Shown here in pieces: positions 6,946 to 15,988 of a DNA stretch of 64,000 nt (positions within the stretch are counted from its first letter, which is position 1; each line of letters begins with the position of its first letter). The position numbers and the translations under genes are program-made. The notes below the pieces were generated by a model that saw only the letters and a list, made by a program, of their open reading frames with translations, was not told the origin of the DNA and ran no database searches. Source of the stretch: Vagococcus allomyrinae. Lineage in GTDB: Bacteria; Bacillota; Bacilli; Lactobacillales; Vagococcaceae. The stretch spans positions 124,001-188,000 of the forward strand of contig NZ_JAEEGA010000003.1 of NCBI RefSeq assembly GCF_017829975.1, in the 5' to 3' direction.

Positions 6946-8481
6946 TTACGATGGAGTGTCCTTTAACCCTTCTTCAATCTTCAAACGCTGAACTTTCATC
7001 GTTGCCGTTCGGGGTATCTCTTCAAATGCCCAAACTAAGGGCTCATTTAATAATGGAAAATCAGCAATCGCTTGCCACCATCTTTCCCAGTCCATGTCAC
7101 TGCCAGCGTCAACCGAAATAATCGGTTGCGCCACATCGTTTTTACCACGCACAATGACGACTTCATTAAGAAATTCAAGTTGATCCAATAGGAGATCCTC
7201 GATTAGTAAGGTGCTATCTACATCACTGATTAGGTCGACTTGGCGATCTAACAAATACAAATCACCGGCGTCATCCTGATAACCAAAATCACCACTATCC
7301 CACCATAAACCATAGGTGTTTTCAGTAAAGCGTTGATCTTCTTGGTAATACGTCAACGCCCGTCCCTTAGATAACATCTGAATATTTCCGGAAGTATTGG
7401 CAGGCACTTCTGCACCAAGGGGATCGACGATCCGCACTTCCGTTAACTCTGGCATCCCTACGCCCATATTGCGAGCATTTAACTCAACGATGCTTGCTTT
7501 CGTATGGAATCTCATAATCATTGGCCCACACTCACTTTGACCATAGACTTGCATAAAGACAGGCTTTTCGGCTCCTGAAGCCTCTAAAAAGATCTTCATG
7601 GTTCCTTTGTTAATCGCATCAAACGTTGAATGGAAATAGTTAAATGACGCAAATAATGCCGGTTGTTCTTTTGCCAAACGGCTCCACTGGACAAAATTAT
7701 TGGGATGAGTTTCCAAAGCATAGGGTTTAAATTGGCTTAAGGTTTGGGCCACGGCTTCTACTTGGCCATTGCCAATCCACAATAAAGGAAAGCCTTTAGA
7801 CATCAATGAGGAAATCCCGATATTAAAACGCGAATGGACGGGCGAAATATGAAACGCCACCAACTTTTTCTCAGGCATTAAATCAAAGACATTTCGTTGC
7901 CATTTAGTGCGCCATCCCATTGACTGAGCCGAGTGAGCAATCAATTTAGGAACGCCTGTGGTGCCGGAGGTATGGGTCATATAGGAGATCTCAGCCAAAG
8001 GTAAAAAGGATTGTGTTACCTCAGCAGCTGGCAGTTCTCGCAACTGTTCCAGCTCAATTAAGTGAGAAGCCTGAATACTTGTAATGGCTGGTGCTCTACC
8101 AGCTGTGACCTCATCATAAATCAACCAGGGATTTTCCAAACGTTGGCACATGATGGTCATCGTCGGCACGGGAAGATGATAAGAAATCATGATTGGCACA
8201 GCCCCTAAATAACTTACGGCAACAGCTAACATATACGTGTCAAACATCGGTGACTTATAGATCACAACCTTATCACCTGTTTGGATTCCCAGACTACTTA
8301 AACGACTAGCTTGAGCTACAATACTCTTTTCAGCCGCTTGATAAGTTGTTTTCAACCCAAGTTCTGGAAAGCCAATTAACTCTTGATCGAAATGAATGGC
8401 AACTGTCGGATATTTTTTGGCAGCTTGTGAAAAATTGTTATAGAGATTTAATTCTTCATAGGGATTGTTCGGAAACTCCAT
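6946..8481 (-). CDS. AMP-dependent synthetase/ligase (acyl-CoA synthetase-like)
   Basis: A 511-residue ANL-superfamily adenylating enzyme. Visible core motifs are the P-loop TSGTTGVPK (residues 171-179), the adenine-binding VYGQSECGP near 313, the hinge region WDSGDFGYQDD followed by YLLDR near 395-412, and a C-terminal lysine candidate in TATMKVQRLK. The expected chemistry is carboxylate plus ATP to acyl-AMP, then thioester. The closest general classes are fatty-acyl-CoA, 4-coumarate-CoA and O-succinylbenzoate-CoA ligases; the motifs do not settle the substrate, and there is no men or fatty acid gene next to it. Start at 8481 with AGGAG upstream. It has its own extended -10 promoter. Confidence 0.82.
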   Translation of the reverse strand: MEFPNNPYEELNLYNNFSQAAKKYPTVAIHFDQELIGFPELGLKTTYQAAEKSIVAQASRLSSLGIQTGDKVVIYKSPMFDTYMLAVAVSYLGAVPIMISYHLPVPTMTIMCQRLENPWLIYDEVTAGRAPAITSIQASHLIELEQLRELPAAEVTQSFLPLAEISYMTHTSGTTGVPKLIAHSAQSMGWRTKWQRNVFDLMPEKKLVAFHISPVHSRFNIGISSLMSKGFPLLWIGNGQVEAVAQTLSQFKPYALETHPNNFVQWSRLAKEQPALFASFNYFHSTFDAINKGTMKIFLEASGAEKPVFMQVYGQSECGPMIMRFHTKASIVELNARNMGVGMPELTEVRIVDPLGAEVPANTSGNIQMLSKGRALTYYQEDQRFTENTYGLWWDSGDFGYQDDAGDLYLLDRQVDLISDVDSTLLIEDLLLDQLEFLNEVVIVRGKNDVAQPIISVDAGSDMDWERWWQAIADFPLLNEPLVWAFEEIPRTATMKVQRLKIEEGLKDTPS

Positions 8482-8533
8482 TATACATAACTCCTTCTTC
8501 TGTTAAAAAGATTTTAGAATGTGATTCATCGAT

Positions 8534-8542
8534 ATTATATCA
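8534..8542 (-). promoter_or_regulatory. Extended -10 promoter of the acyl-CoA synthetase-like gene
   Basis: The minus strand reads TGATATAAT, an extended -10 with perfect TATAAT (8534-8539), about 55 bases upstream of the start at 8481. Confidence 0.55.
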
Positions 8543-8569
8543 GAATAATCGACAAAGTAGTTAATTATT

Positions 8570-9094
8570 TCACAATTTTTCAACAAAATTTATGCTGTAA
8601 ACTAAATGCCTCACAGCTACACCTGAATAATCTTTGTCATATTCGTGGACGATCTCCATTTGGTTATACTCTGCCACTCGCCGAGACGCCAGATTAGTGT
8701 CTCTAATAATCGACGCAATCTTAGGCGCTTTAAGTGTGTCACGGGCATAAGCCACACATAAACCACTGGCCTCTCTGGCATAACCTTGGCCCCAGAAGTT
8801 TTTATTAATAAGGTAACCAACCTCCAATAATGCTTCTCCTTCAACCTCTGAAAAAACGATGCCGCATTGACCAACAAATTGACTGGTACCCTTATCAATC
8901 GCAGCCCACAGACCAAAACCATGTGTTCGATAACTTGCCATGTTCCATTGAAGCCATGATAACACCTGGCTGTCAGTAAAACTCGCTTCATACGCATACA
9001 TCGTCTCCGCGTCTTTCAGAATCCTTTCAAGGTTGGAAATATCTTCATTTGTCATTTCTCTCAAATAGAGACGGTCGTTTTCAATTTTAATCAC
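8570..9094 (-). CDS. RimJ/RimL-type GNAT acetyltransferase
   Basis: About 174 residues of the Acetyltransf_3 group. It opens with IKIENDRLYLREMTNEDISNL-like sequence (rim-type NDRLYLR), has FGLWAAIDKGTSQFVGQCG in the core, the acetyl-CoA element NKNFWGQGYAREA, and the closing RRVAEYNQMEIV. I chose a GTG at 9094 because it follows GGAAGGGG; the frame stays open to 9160, but the extra residues do not match the family. Such enzymes acetylate N-terminal amines of ribosomal proteins or small amines; no specific substrate can be named. It is separate from its neighbours. Confidence 0.85.
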   Translation of the reverse strand: MIKIENDRLYLREMTNEDISNLERILKDAETMYAYEASFTDSQVLSWLQWNMASYRTHGFGLWAAIDKGTSQFVGQCGIVFSEVEGEALLEVGYLINKNFWGQGYAREASGLCVAYARDTLKAPKIASIIRDTNLASRRVAEYNQMEIVHEYDKDYSGVAVRHLVYSINFVEKL

Positions 9095-9248
9095 TCTATC
9101 ACCCCTTCCTTGCCGCTTTAATAATGATTGAGTCGCGAGGGCCGTTTGATCAACGAGCACCCTTCTTTCTCCCCTTTCACAATCATGTTATGATAGTGCC
9201 AGACTGGAAAGATTCGTCCAGAGTACCACAACAAGTGAAGGAGAGCTT

Positions 9249-9863
9249 ATGATAACGACTATTTTTTTTGATTTTGATGGCGTCATTACGATTGATCCAA
9301 AGGGATCCCTTAGTTTCGCCAACTACATTGTCCAAAAAACCGGACTGGACCACGCGTTTTTCTTGGAAAAATACCGGGAATTTGGCGAAGATCTATTGAC
9401 TGGCAAAAAGAATCATCAGGATATTTGGCCTGAATTATCTGCTAATTTAGGCATGAAGATTGACGAGGCGTTCATCGAAGAAGCCTTTGAAGCAACGCCC
9501 ATCAACCAAGAGGTCGTCACGCTGATCAAAGAGTTAAAAGAACAGGGCTATCAAATTGGTCTGATTACCGACAACAAAAACGATCGAATGAACAGCCTGA
9601 TCGAGTTTCATCAATGGGCAGACCTCTTTGATGTACTTGCTATCTCAGCCCAAGTTGGCAGTCGCAAAAACACTGAGGAGATTTACCATTACGCTTTAGC
9701 AGCAGGCAAGGTAGCGCCAGCTGATGCGCTATTTATTGATAACACCCTTAAAAATCTGGAGATACCCAAAAAGATAGGCTTTCAAACGATATACTTTGAC
9801 GACAGTCAAAAAGATGTGGCAGCTCTGACAAAAGAACTAAGTCAACTGATCGCAAACAGCTAA
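9249..9863 (+). CDS. HAD family hydrolase
   Basis: A 204-residue haloacid dehalogenase-like phosphatase. Motif I is FFDFDGV (nucleophile Asp8, acid Asp10), motif II falls in IGLITDN, the motif III lysine in SRKNTEE, and motif IV is LFIDNTLKNL, where the usual DD is DN. The segment between motifs I and II is a helical cap (HAD-IA type, as in beta-phosphoglucomutase and related phosphatases). ATG behind GAAGGAGAG. The substrate is probably a small phosphorylated metabolite; it cannot be specified. The gene ends in a strong hairpin shared with convergent pcp. Confidence 0.85.
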   Translation: MITTIFFDFDGVITIDPKGSLSFANYIVQKTGLDHAFFLEKYREFGEDLLTGKKNHQDIWPELSANLGMKIDEAFIEEAFEATPINQEVVTLIKELKEQGYQIGLITDNKNDRMNSLIEFHQWADLFDVLAISAQVGSRKNTEEIYHYALAAGKVAPADALFIDNTLKNLEIPKKIGFQTIYFDDSQKDVAALTKELSQLIANS

Positions 9864-9867
9864 ATAA

Positions 9868-9902
9868 ACTACCGACCAGTTGAATACCCACTGGTCGGTA
9901 GT
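9868..9902. terminator. Terminator between HAD gene and pcp
   Basis: Perfect 13-base stem ACTACCGACCAGT (9868-9880) and ACTGGTCGGTAGT (9890-9902) with a nine-base loop between two convergent stops. The flank is T-richer on the minus strand side. Confidence 0.8.
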
Positions 9903-9922
9903 GTTGTTAATGCTTGAGGTTT

Positions 9923-10570
9923 CTAATGTTCTGCGCCACCGATAGCTTTAATATCTTCACTATCTTTCAATAAGACGATTTGCTCCAGAGCTGCTTCCAG
10001 GCCTTTTGCAATATCGGGAATACTCATAGATGGCATTGTCGGCTTATCTACCACTTGCTGATGGATAAAGGGAACATGAATAAACCCACCCTTCATCTGA
10101 GGAAATTCTGTTGCGATCAAGTATTGAACTTGATACATAATGTGGTTACAAACAAAGGTCCCGGCAGTATTTGAAACGCTGGCAGGTAAGCCCACAGCTT
10201 TAATGCCATCGACCATCGCTTTGATTGGTAACTGGGTGAAATACGCATTTTCCCCTGTCGCTTGGATCGGCTCGTCTATCGGTTGTTGTCCCTCATTATC
10301 AGGAATGCGAGCATCGTCCATATTAATCCCGATTCGTTCAGGGGTAATCCCAAAACGACCGCCTGCCTGGCCAATATTTAAAACAACGTCAGGTTGATGT
10401 TCACGAACCGCGGCTGCCACCACATCAGCCGACTTATTAAAGACCGTCGGGATTTCTAATTTTATGATTTCCCCACCTTGAATGGTATCAGGCAATAATT
10501 TGACTGCCTCCCAAGCTGGATTAATCGTTTCCCCACCAAATGGGTCAAAACCGGTAACTAAAAGTTTCAT
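9923..10570 (-). CDS. pcp: Pyroglutamyl-peptidase I
   Basis: A 215-residue cysteine peptidase (family C15) that removes N-terminal pyroglutamate from peptides in the cytoplasm. It begins [20 protein letters not shown], the family signature. The catalytic triad can be located: Glu in [10 protein letters not shown], Cys in [11 protein letters not shown] and His in GFIHVPFIH. The length is standard. The frame extends ten codons further upstream, but AGAGGTG is correctly spaced for the ATG at 10570, where the family homology begins. Monocistronic. Confidence 0.93.
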   Translation of the reverse strand: MKLLVTGFDPFGGETINPAWEAVKLLPDTIQGGEIIKLEIPTVFNKSADVVAAAVREHQPDVVLNIGQAGGRFGITPERIGINMDDARIPDNEGQQPIDEPIQATGENAYFTQLPIKAMVDGIKAVGLPASVSNTAGTFVCNHIMYQVQYLIATEFPQMKGGFIHVPFIHQQVVDKPTMPSMSIPDIAKGLEAALEQIVLLKDSEDIKAIGGAEH

Positions 10571-10795
10571 CTTAAGGCACCTCTTTCTTTTTGTCTGCAA
10601 CTTATTAGCAACCTGCTAAATTAGGATGAGACTTATCCTTTTATCAGTTATAATATACCATCTTTTGCCCAGCTTCACTAGGGCTAACCTCTCAAAAAAC
10701 ACAGTCAAAAAAAAATCATGCTTCAGGCTCATTTTTTCTCCTGCCATTCGTGTTATATTGGCTGTAGTACAAACGAAATGGAGGTCGAGGGAACG

Positions 10796-11212
10796 ATGAT
10801 CAAATTGGTCTTATTAGGACTTAATCTGCTGCTGACGATCGGCGCCTTGGCTGGCGGGACACTAGCACTCTCAGCCACTGGGCAAGCCGCTGCCGGAATT
10901 GACAAAAGCATGTTAGTTAATTCCCCTTTTACCAGCTTTCTAATTCCAGGGCTTTTTTTACTAATCGTCATTGGTTTGGGGAACCTGTTAACAGCCTGGA
11001 GCCATCTAAAAAAACAAGCCAATGCCCCCTATTATCAGTGTTTAATGGGGATCATCCAGTGTTTTTGGATCATCACCCAATGTCTGATGCTATGGACAAT
11101 CAACCCGCTACACGTGATTTTCTTTAGCATCGGACTTGTCCAACTGATCGGTGGCAGCTTGCTTGTTAAGCGCGAAAAGCTACGCTTCCCTTTTTCCGCT
11201 CAACAAAATTAA
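10796..11212 (+). CDS. Small membrane protein, unknown function
   Basis: About 138 residues with four hydrophobic segments (around LVLLGLNLLLTIGALAGG, FLIPGLFLLIVIGLGNLL, CLMGIIQCFWIITQCLM and VIFFSIGLVQLIGGSLLV) and a short basic C-terminal tail. The start is the ATG at 10796, preceded by GGAGGTCGAGG; a longer frame reaches 10718 without a ribosome binding site. A TATATT at about 10755 could be its -10. I do not recognise the family. It stands alone between pcp (divergent) and the convergent ABC exporter. Confidence 0.7.
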   Translation: MIKLVLLGLNLLLTIGALAGGTLALSATGQAAAGIDKSMLVNSPFTSFLIPGLFLLIVIGLGNLLTAWSHLKKQANAPYYQCLMGIIQCFWIITQCLMLWTINPLHVIFFSIGLVQLIGGSLLVKREKLRFPFSAQQN

Positions 11213-11213
11213 C

Positions 11214-11244
11214 AAAAGAGCAATCCGACTAGGATTGCTCTTTT
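11214..11244. terminator. Bidirectional terminator
   Basis: Perfect 13-base stem AAAAGAGCAATCC / GGATTGCTCTTTT with a five-base loop. A runs on the left and T runs on the right let it serve both the membrane protein gene and the convergent ABC exporter gene. Confidence 0.9.
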
Positions 11245-11246
11245 GC

Positions 11247-13025
11247 TTATTCAAAAACAAATTGATTATGATAGAGTTCCGCATAAAAACCAGCTTGATG
11301 CAGCAGTTCTTCATGAGTTCCTTCTTCAATAATTTTCCCTTGATGCAAGACGACGATATAGTCAGCATTCAAGATGGTTTTCAAGCGATGGGCAATCACA
11401 AAGCTCGTACGACCAGCGATGATATTCTCCATGGCCTTTTGAATGCGACTTTCTGTCACCGTGTCCACATTACTAGTTGCCTCATCGAGAATCAGCAAAT
11501 CAGGATTCGTGATGATCGTCCGCGCAATACTGATTAACTGCTTCTGTCCGACACTAAAAATATTATTCTCATCGCTGACTTCCGTCTCATAACCTTGTTC
11601 TAAACTCATGATAAATTCGTGAATATTCGCTTGCTTAGTGGCATTCACCACTTCTTCCTCAGTGGCATCTGGTTTACCAAAGACAATGTTGTCGCGAATA
11701 GTCCCGGTAAAGAGCACCGAATCTTGCAAGACAATGCCGATTTGCGAACGAAGACTTGGTAGTGAAATATCGCGAATATCTTTGCCATCTAAGAGGATTT
11801 CGCCACTGTCAACATTATAAAATCGATTTAACAAGTTCATAATGGTGGTTTTCCCTGAACCCGTCGGTCCCACTAAGGCCACCATTTGACCTTTTTTAGC
11901 TCCCATGCTGACATTTTCCAAAACTGGTTTATCCGATTGGTAAGCAAAATTCACCTGATTTAAGCGGATAGAATCATGCAACCCATCAATCTCTGAAACG
12001 TCTGGACGCTCCACTTCATCTTCTTCGTCAAAGATTTCATTCAAACGACGAGCCCCTGTAAAGGCCAACTGCAACATGCTAAATTGTGAAGAAATTTGCG
12101 TCAGTGGCATGTAAAACTGCTGAGAATATTGAACGAACATCACAATCAATCCCAAGCCAGCCGCACGTTCAATACTGCCATCTAAGACCAACCAACTGCC
12201 AAAGAAAATCACGATGGCTGTATTAAACAATGACAAGCCCTGCATCGTTGGAAACAACAAGCCAGAATAAACTTGCCCTTTAAAGGTTGCTTCTTTAACT
12301 TTTTTGTTAAACCCTTTAAACCCTTCAATCGTCTCCTCTTCTAAACCATTGGTGATAATGACCTTTTGTCCAGAAATTTTTTCGTCAATATAAGCATTCA
12401 ATTCGCCGACACTGTCCTGCTGAATATTGACATATTTACGAGCTTTGCCTATGATAATCGCCGCAAATGCCACAGCAACAGGAGCCATCGCCAAAGTTGC
12501 CAAAGACAATTGCACATTTTGACGGAACATCATGATCAAAACCCCAATCATCATCGAAATATTCGTCAACACTTGAATCAGCGCCTGATTCATCGTGTTG
12601 GAAATATTGTCTAAATCACTGGTAAAGCGACTTAGTATCTCGCCATCTTGATGAGCGTCGAAAAAGCGAATGGACATCTTTTCAATTTTCTTAAACAAAT
12701 CAATTCGCATCGTATTGGTTGACTTCCCAGTCACGCCGGCCATCAGCAAATTTTGGATAAACATGGCAATCCAGTTCATGGCATAAATCATCACCAAGAG
12801 AATAATGATCTCGGTAAAAGGTGTTTTATCCGCAGCGGCCTCGCCGCCATAGATAAAGGTACCTGCATAAGTCGCAAGCTCTGTTAAGGCGTTGCCGATA
12901 TATTCTGGCGCCTTCACTTGTAAATAGGTAGAGATGATAATCGCCACCATGATCACAAGCAGTTGAACTTTATAAGCCTTTAAGTAGTGCCAGAAAAAAT
13001 GAGTCAATCGATTTTTTTTCGCCAT
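11247..13025 (-). CDS. ABC exporter half-transporter with canonical ATP site (EfrB/LmrD-like)
   Basis: 592 residues: about 320 of six-helix ABC exporter membrane domain, then a nucleotide-binding domain. Walker [10 protein letters not shown], Walker [14 protein letters not shown] with the catalytic Glu, and the H-loop IAHRL are intact, but the signature is FSVGQKQ instead of LSGGQ. Its partner, immediately upstream, shows the opposite pattern, so together they make one consensus and one degenerate ATP site. This is the known architecture of heterodimeric multidrug exporters such as EfrAB, LmrCD and BmrCD. The start codon at 13025 directly abuts the stop of the partner gene, so the two are translationally coupled. 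Drug substrate not predictable. Confidence 0.88.
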   Translation of the reverse strand: MAKKNRLTHFFWHYLKAYKVQLLVIMVAIIISTYLQVKAPEYIGNALTELATYAGTFIYGGEAAADKTPFTEIIILLVMIYAMNWIAMFIQNLLMAGVTGKSTNTMRIDLFKKIEKMSIRFFDAHQDGEILSRFTSDLDNISNTMNQALIQVLTNISMMIGVLIMMFRQNVQLSLATLAMAPVAVAFAAIIIGKARKYVNIQQDSVGELNAYIDEKISGQKVIITNGLEEETIEGFKGFNKKVKEATFKGQVYSGLLFPTMQGLSLFNTAIVIFFGSWLVLDGSIERAAGLGLIVMFVQYSQQFYMPLTQISSQFSMLQLAFTGARRLNEIFDEEDEVERPDVSEIDGLHDSIRLNQVNFAYQSDKPVLENVSMGAKKGQMVALVGPTGSGKTTIMNLLNRFYNVDSGEILLDGKDIRDISLPSLRSQIGIVLQDSVLFTGTIRDNIVFGKPDATEEEVVNATKQANIHEFIMSLEQGYETEVSDENNIFSVGQKQLISIARTIITNPDLLILDEATSNVDTVTESRIQKAMENIIAGRTSFVIAHRLKTILNADYIVVLHQGKIIEEGTHEELLHQAGFYAELYHNQFVFE

Positions 13026-14744
13026 CTACAACACCTCTTTTCCTTTTTGAGTCTCGTAAATCTCTCGATAGACCTCACTAGATGCCACTAACTCTTGATG
13101 AGTCCCCGTAGCAACCAGTTCCCCTTCGTCTAGCACCAAGATCTTATCAGCTTGGACAACTGAAGAGATCTTTTGGGCAATAATAAAGGTGGTTGTTCCT
13201 TTTAACTCTTTGTTTAAGGCTTCTTTGACTAGCTTTTCCGATTTGGCATCTAACGCACTGGTACTATCGTCTAAGATTAAAATTTTGGGATAGCCAATTA
13301 CGCCTCGGGAAATCGACAATCGTTGTTTTTGACCACCTGAGAAGTTCGCGCCACGTTCTTCCACTAGGCTGCCATAGCGATCGACTTGGCGATCGATAAA
13401 TTCTTTCGCTTGGGCGATGCTGGAGGCTGCTTCCATCTCTTGTTCCGATGCATCCCGTTTACCGTGTCGTATATTATCCGCAATTGTGCCGGAAAACAAC
13501 ATGGCTTTCTGTAAAACCAAGGCCACTGATTCTCGCAAATTCTCCTTATTAGCCGCTTTTAAATCAATTTGATCAATTTCAATTGACCCTTCAGTCGGAT
13601 CATACAGCCGCGCAATCAACTGAGCCAAGGTTGATTTACCAGCGCCAGTTGCGCCAACAATCCCAATTGACTGGCCATGAGTCACATCAAAGCTTATGTG
13701 TTTCAGCGAAGGTCGGTCATCGCCTTCATACTGAAAGGTGACATTTTTAAAGGAGACATCGCCTTTCGTAATCATGTTAGTCGCCTCAGGATTAAAGGTA
13801 ATATCAGGTTCCGTGTCCAGTATTTCTTTAATACGGGCCAAAGATACCATGGCCCGAGAAGCCATCATGGTCATCATGCCCCCGATGATAATCGACATCA
13901 TGATTTGCATTAAATAGTTCATAAAGGAAGCGACTGCGCCAATCACATTAAGATCTTTCGTCGCTAAATCTGCCGAAAAATAAATTGCCACGACAATGGC
14001 CAAACTAGAAATAACCGTAAAGGTAGGGATCATAACCGCAAATAAATTGCCGACAGAAATAGTGTGCTTGGTTAATTTTTCGCTCACCTTGCTAAAACGT
14101 TTGGTTTCATTTGCTTCTTGGACAAACGATTTCACGACTCTCATGCCTGCCAAATTCTCTTTGGCAATTCCGTTGACCCGATCTAAATAGGTTTGGATCA
14201 TGCCAAAATGTTTGCCCATCATGCCAAACACTGCCATCACAGTAACGAAGACCAAGACAACTAGCACGATGATCACCCACCACAGTTGAGGCAACGTCAT
14301 CATCGCTAAAATAAAACTGCCGACAAATAAAATCGGAATTCTCAATAGGGTTTGGAGGGTCAGCATCACCAAGGTTTGAATTTGCGTGATGTCATTGGTC
14401 AGGCGAACCACAATGTTCCCTGTGGAAAACTTTTCAATATTACTAAAAGAAAAAGTTTGGATCTTCTTGAAGCCCTCTTCGCGAACATCGGCTGAGACTT
14501 CCTGAGCGACTTTTGCAGCTAAAATGGTATTAATAACACCGGCAATCAAGCCAACCCCCGCCACAACTAGCAAAGTTATCCCAACTTTAACGATTTTGTC
14601 CTTGTCATCAGCCATCACAGCATTTAGGACTTGTTGAAGCAATTTCGGTTGCCATAATTGGGTTGCCACAATGATGATGGTCATCAAGATGGATCCAACG
14701 ACAGCTCCCAGATGATTTTTCATTTTGTTTATCAGTAAGGCCAT
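13026..14744 (-). CDS. ABC exporter half-transporter with degenerate ATP site (EfrA/LmrC-like)
   Basis: 572 residues: six-helix membrane domain (residues about 1-310) and nucleotide-binding domain. Walker [10 protein letters not shown] and signature FSGGQKQ are canonical, but the Walker B continues [11 protein letters not shown] with Asp in place of the catalytic Glu, and the switch histidine is Gln (IIAQKIS). ATP bound at its own Walker A would therefore turn over poorly, while its intact signature completes the partner's competent site. First gene of the two-gene exporter operon. The start follows AGAGGGTAGGATA. The family exports lipophilic drugs and dyes; the natural role is unknown. Confidence 0.88.
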   Translation of the reverse strand: MALLINKMKNHLGAVVGSILMTIIIVATQLWQPKLLQQVLNAVMADDKDKIVKVGITLLVVAGVGLIAGVINTILAAKVAQEVSADVREEGFKKIQTFSFSNIEKFSTGNIVVRLTNDITQIQTLVMLTLQTLLRIPILFVGSFILAMMTLPQLWWVIIVLVVLVFVTVMAVFGMMGKHFGMIQTYLDRVNGIAKENLAGMRVVKSFVQEANETKRFSKVSEKLTKHTISVGNLFAVMIPTFTVISSLAIVVAIYFSADLATKDLNVIGAVASFMNYLMQIMMSIIIGGMMTMMASRAMVSLARIKEILDTEPDITFNPEATNMITKGDVSFKNVTFQYEGDDRPSLKHISFDVTHGQSIGIVGATGAGKSTLAQLIARLYDPTEGSIEIDQIDLKAANKENLRESVALVLQKAMLFSGTIADNIRHGKRDASEQEMEAASSIAQAKEFIDRQVDRYGSLVEERGANFSGGQKQRLSISRGVIGYPKILILDDSTSALDAKSEKLVKEALNKELKGTTTFIIAQKISSVVQADKILVLDEGELVATGTHQELVASSEVYREIYETQKGKEVL

Positions 14745-14811
14745 ATCCTACCCTCTTTCTTTTTTAGTCAGAGCTCCATAATACCTAATAACAATCACAA
14801 TATCAAGTATT

Positions 14812-14873
14812 AAACTCACATTAAACTAACGGTTGAGTTTTCAGTATAAACCATCCTCTTAGTGGAGAGTAAA
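14812..14873 (-). promoter_or_regulatory. Exporter operon promoter with long spacer and downstream inverted repeat
   Basis: Minus-strand -10 TATACT (14843-14848) and -35 TTTACT (14868-14873) are 19 bases apart, as in promoters opened by MerR-type activators. Just downstream of the -10 lies an inverted repeat AAACTCA (14812-14818) / TGAGTTT (14834-14840). Both are weak evidence for inducible control. Confidence 0.4.
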
Positions 14874-14877
14874 GGGC

Positions 14878-14905
14878 AAAAAAAAGAAGTTGCTGGCACA
14901 ACTTC
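14878..14905 (-). terminator. Terminator of the aldo/keto reductase gene
   Basis: Minus-strand hairpin GAAGTTG / CAACTTC (plus 14899-14905 and 14886-14892) followed by eight U (plus A run 14878-14885). Confidence 0.75.
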
Positions 14906-14949
14906 CTTTGTCATCGTTTCGTATTCTAACGAAATAAAATAACAGCTGT

Positions 14950-15876
14950 TTAAGAAAATAAACCGTCGATAAACTCGACCTCTTGAGGAGTCAGCTTGAA
15001 ACTAATGGCTTGCAAATTATCTGCCACTTGGCGCGCATTTTTAGCTCCTGGGATAATCGCCGAAATATCCCTTCGCTGTAAATACCAATTTAGCACCACG
15101 TGGGTGATCGCCACGTGATATTTATCTGCCAATGGTTGCAATTCCTTGACCTTAGCCACGGTCTGACGATAGCGCTCCCCTTGAAAATTGGCCTGTCGGC
15201 TTCTAAAATCCGTTGCTGGAAAGACTACATCCGCCTGATATTTCCCTGTTAATAAACCTGAGGCTAAAGGAAAAAAGGGAATGTAGGATAGTTGTTGCTC
15301 TTGACAGTAGGCCATGAGGGTCTGCTCATTTTGACGAGCGATTAAATTATATTCATCCTGAACCACGTCAACATAGCCATCTTGATTGGCTTCTTTTAAT
15401 TGTGCCAATGAAAAGTTGGAAACGCCGATCGCTCTGATAATCCCTTGTTGTTTATAGTCATTTAACAAAGCTACCACCTGATTTTTAGGGGTGATCTCAT
15501 CTGGAAAATGAATATAAAAAATGTCAATGTAATCCGTTTGCAGTCGTTTTAAGGAAGCTGCCAAGGCTTTTTCCATAAATGACAGACTGTTACTATGACC
15601 TGTCCCCTCTGGCAAATGAGAGGCCTTGGTGGCAATCACCACTTGTTCACGAGGGTATTCCTGCAACACCTGACCAACCAATTCTTCCGAACGCCCTCGT
15701 CCATAGGCAAAGGCCGTATCGATTAAACTGATCCCACTATCAAGGGCCGAACGAACTAAGTCCTTGCCTTCTGCTTCATCTAAATCTGGGTAAAGATTGT
15801 GACCGCCAACTGCATTGGTACCAAGTCCGATAACTGAGGCTCTCACATCTGATTTGCCTATTTTGATTGTTTTCAC
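14950..15876 (-). CDS. Aldo/keto reductase
   Basis: About 308 residues with the (beta/alpha)8 aldo/keto reductase signature: GLGTNAVGG near the N terminus, the catalytic Asp-Tyr in LIDTAFAYGRGRSEELVG, Lys in VIATKAS, His in IFYIHFPD, and NADPH-binding residues in IIPGAKNARQVADNL. The tetrad Asp, Tyr, Lys, His is complete, so the enzyme should be active on carbonyl compounds with NADPH. The start is a GTG at 15876 with AGGAGGAG eight bases away; the longer frame to 15903 would bury that site. Monocistronic. Substrate unknown. Confidence 0.87.
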   Translation of the reverse strand: MKTIKIGKSDVRASVIGLGTNAVGGHNLYPDLDEAEGKDLVRSALDSGISLIDTAFAYGRGRSEELVGQVLQEYPREQVVIATKASHLPEGTGHSNSLSFMEKALAASLKRLQTDYIDIFYIHFPDEITPKNQVVALLNDYKQQGIIRAIGVSNFSLAQLKEANQDGYVDVVQDEYNLIARQNEQTLMAYCQEQQLSYIPFFPLASGLLTGKYQADVVFPATDFRSRQANFQGERYRQTVAKVKELQPLADKYHVAITHVVLNWYLQRRDISAIIPGAKNARQVADNLQAISFKLTPQEVEFIDGLFS

Positions 15877-15945
15877 AGTACTCTCCTCCTCGATTCTCTC
15901 CATTATAGCATTTTTTAAGTGCTGTATAAGCGGAAATTATTTGAT

Positions 15946-15977
15946 AAAAAGAGAGACAGGGGCTAATGCCCTGTCTC
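15946..15977 (-). terminator. Terminator of the wall-anchored nucleotidase gene
   Basis: Minus-strand stem GAGACAGGG / CCCTGTCTC (plus 15969-15977 and 15953-15961), a seven-base loop, then a U run (plus A run 15946-15950). Confidence 0.8.
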
Positions 15978-15988
15978 CCCTCTGCCGC

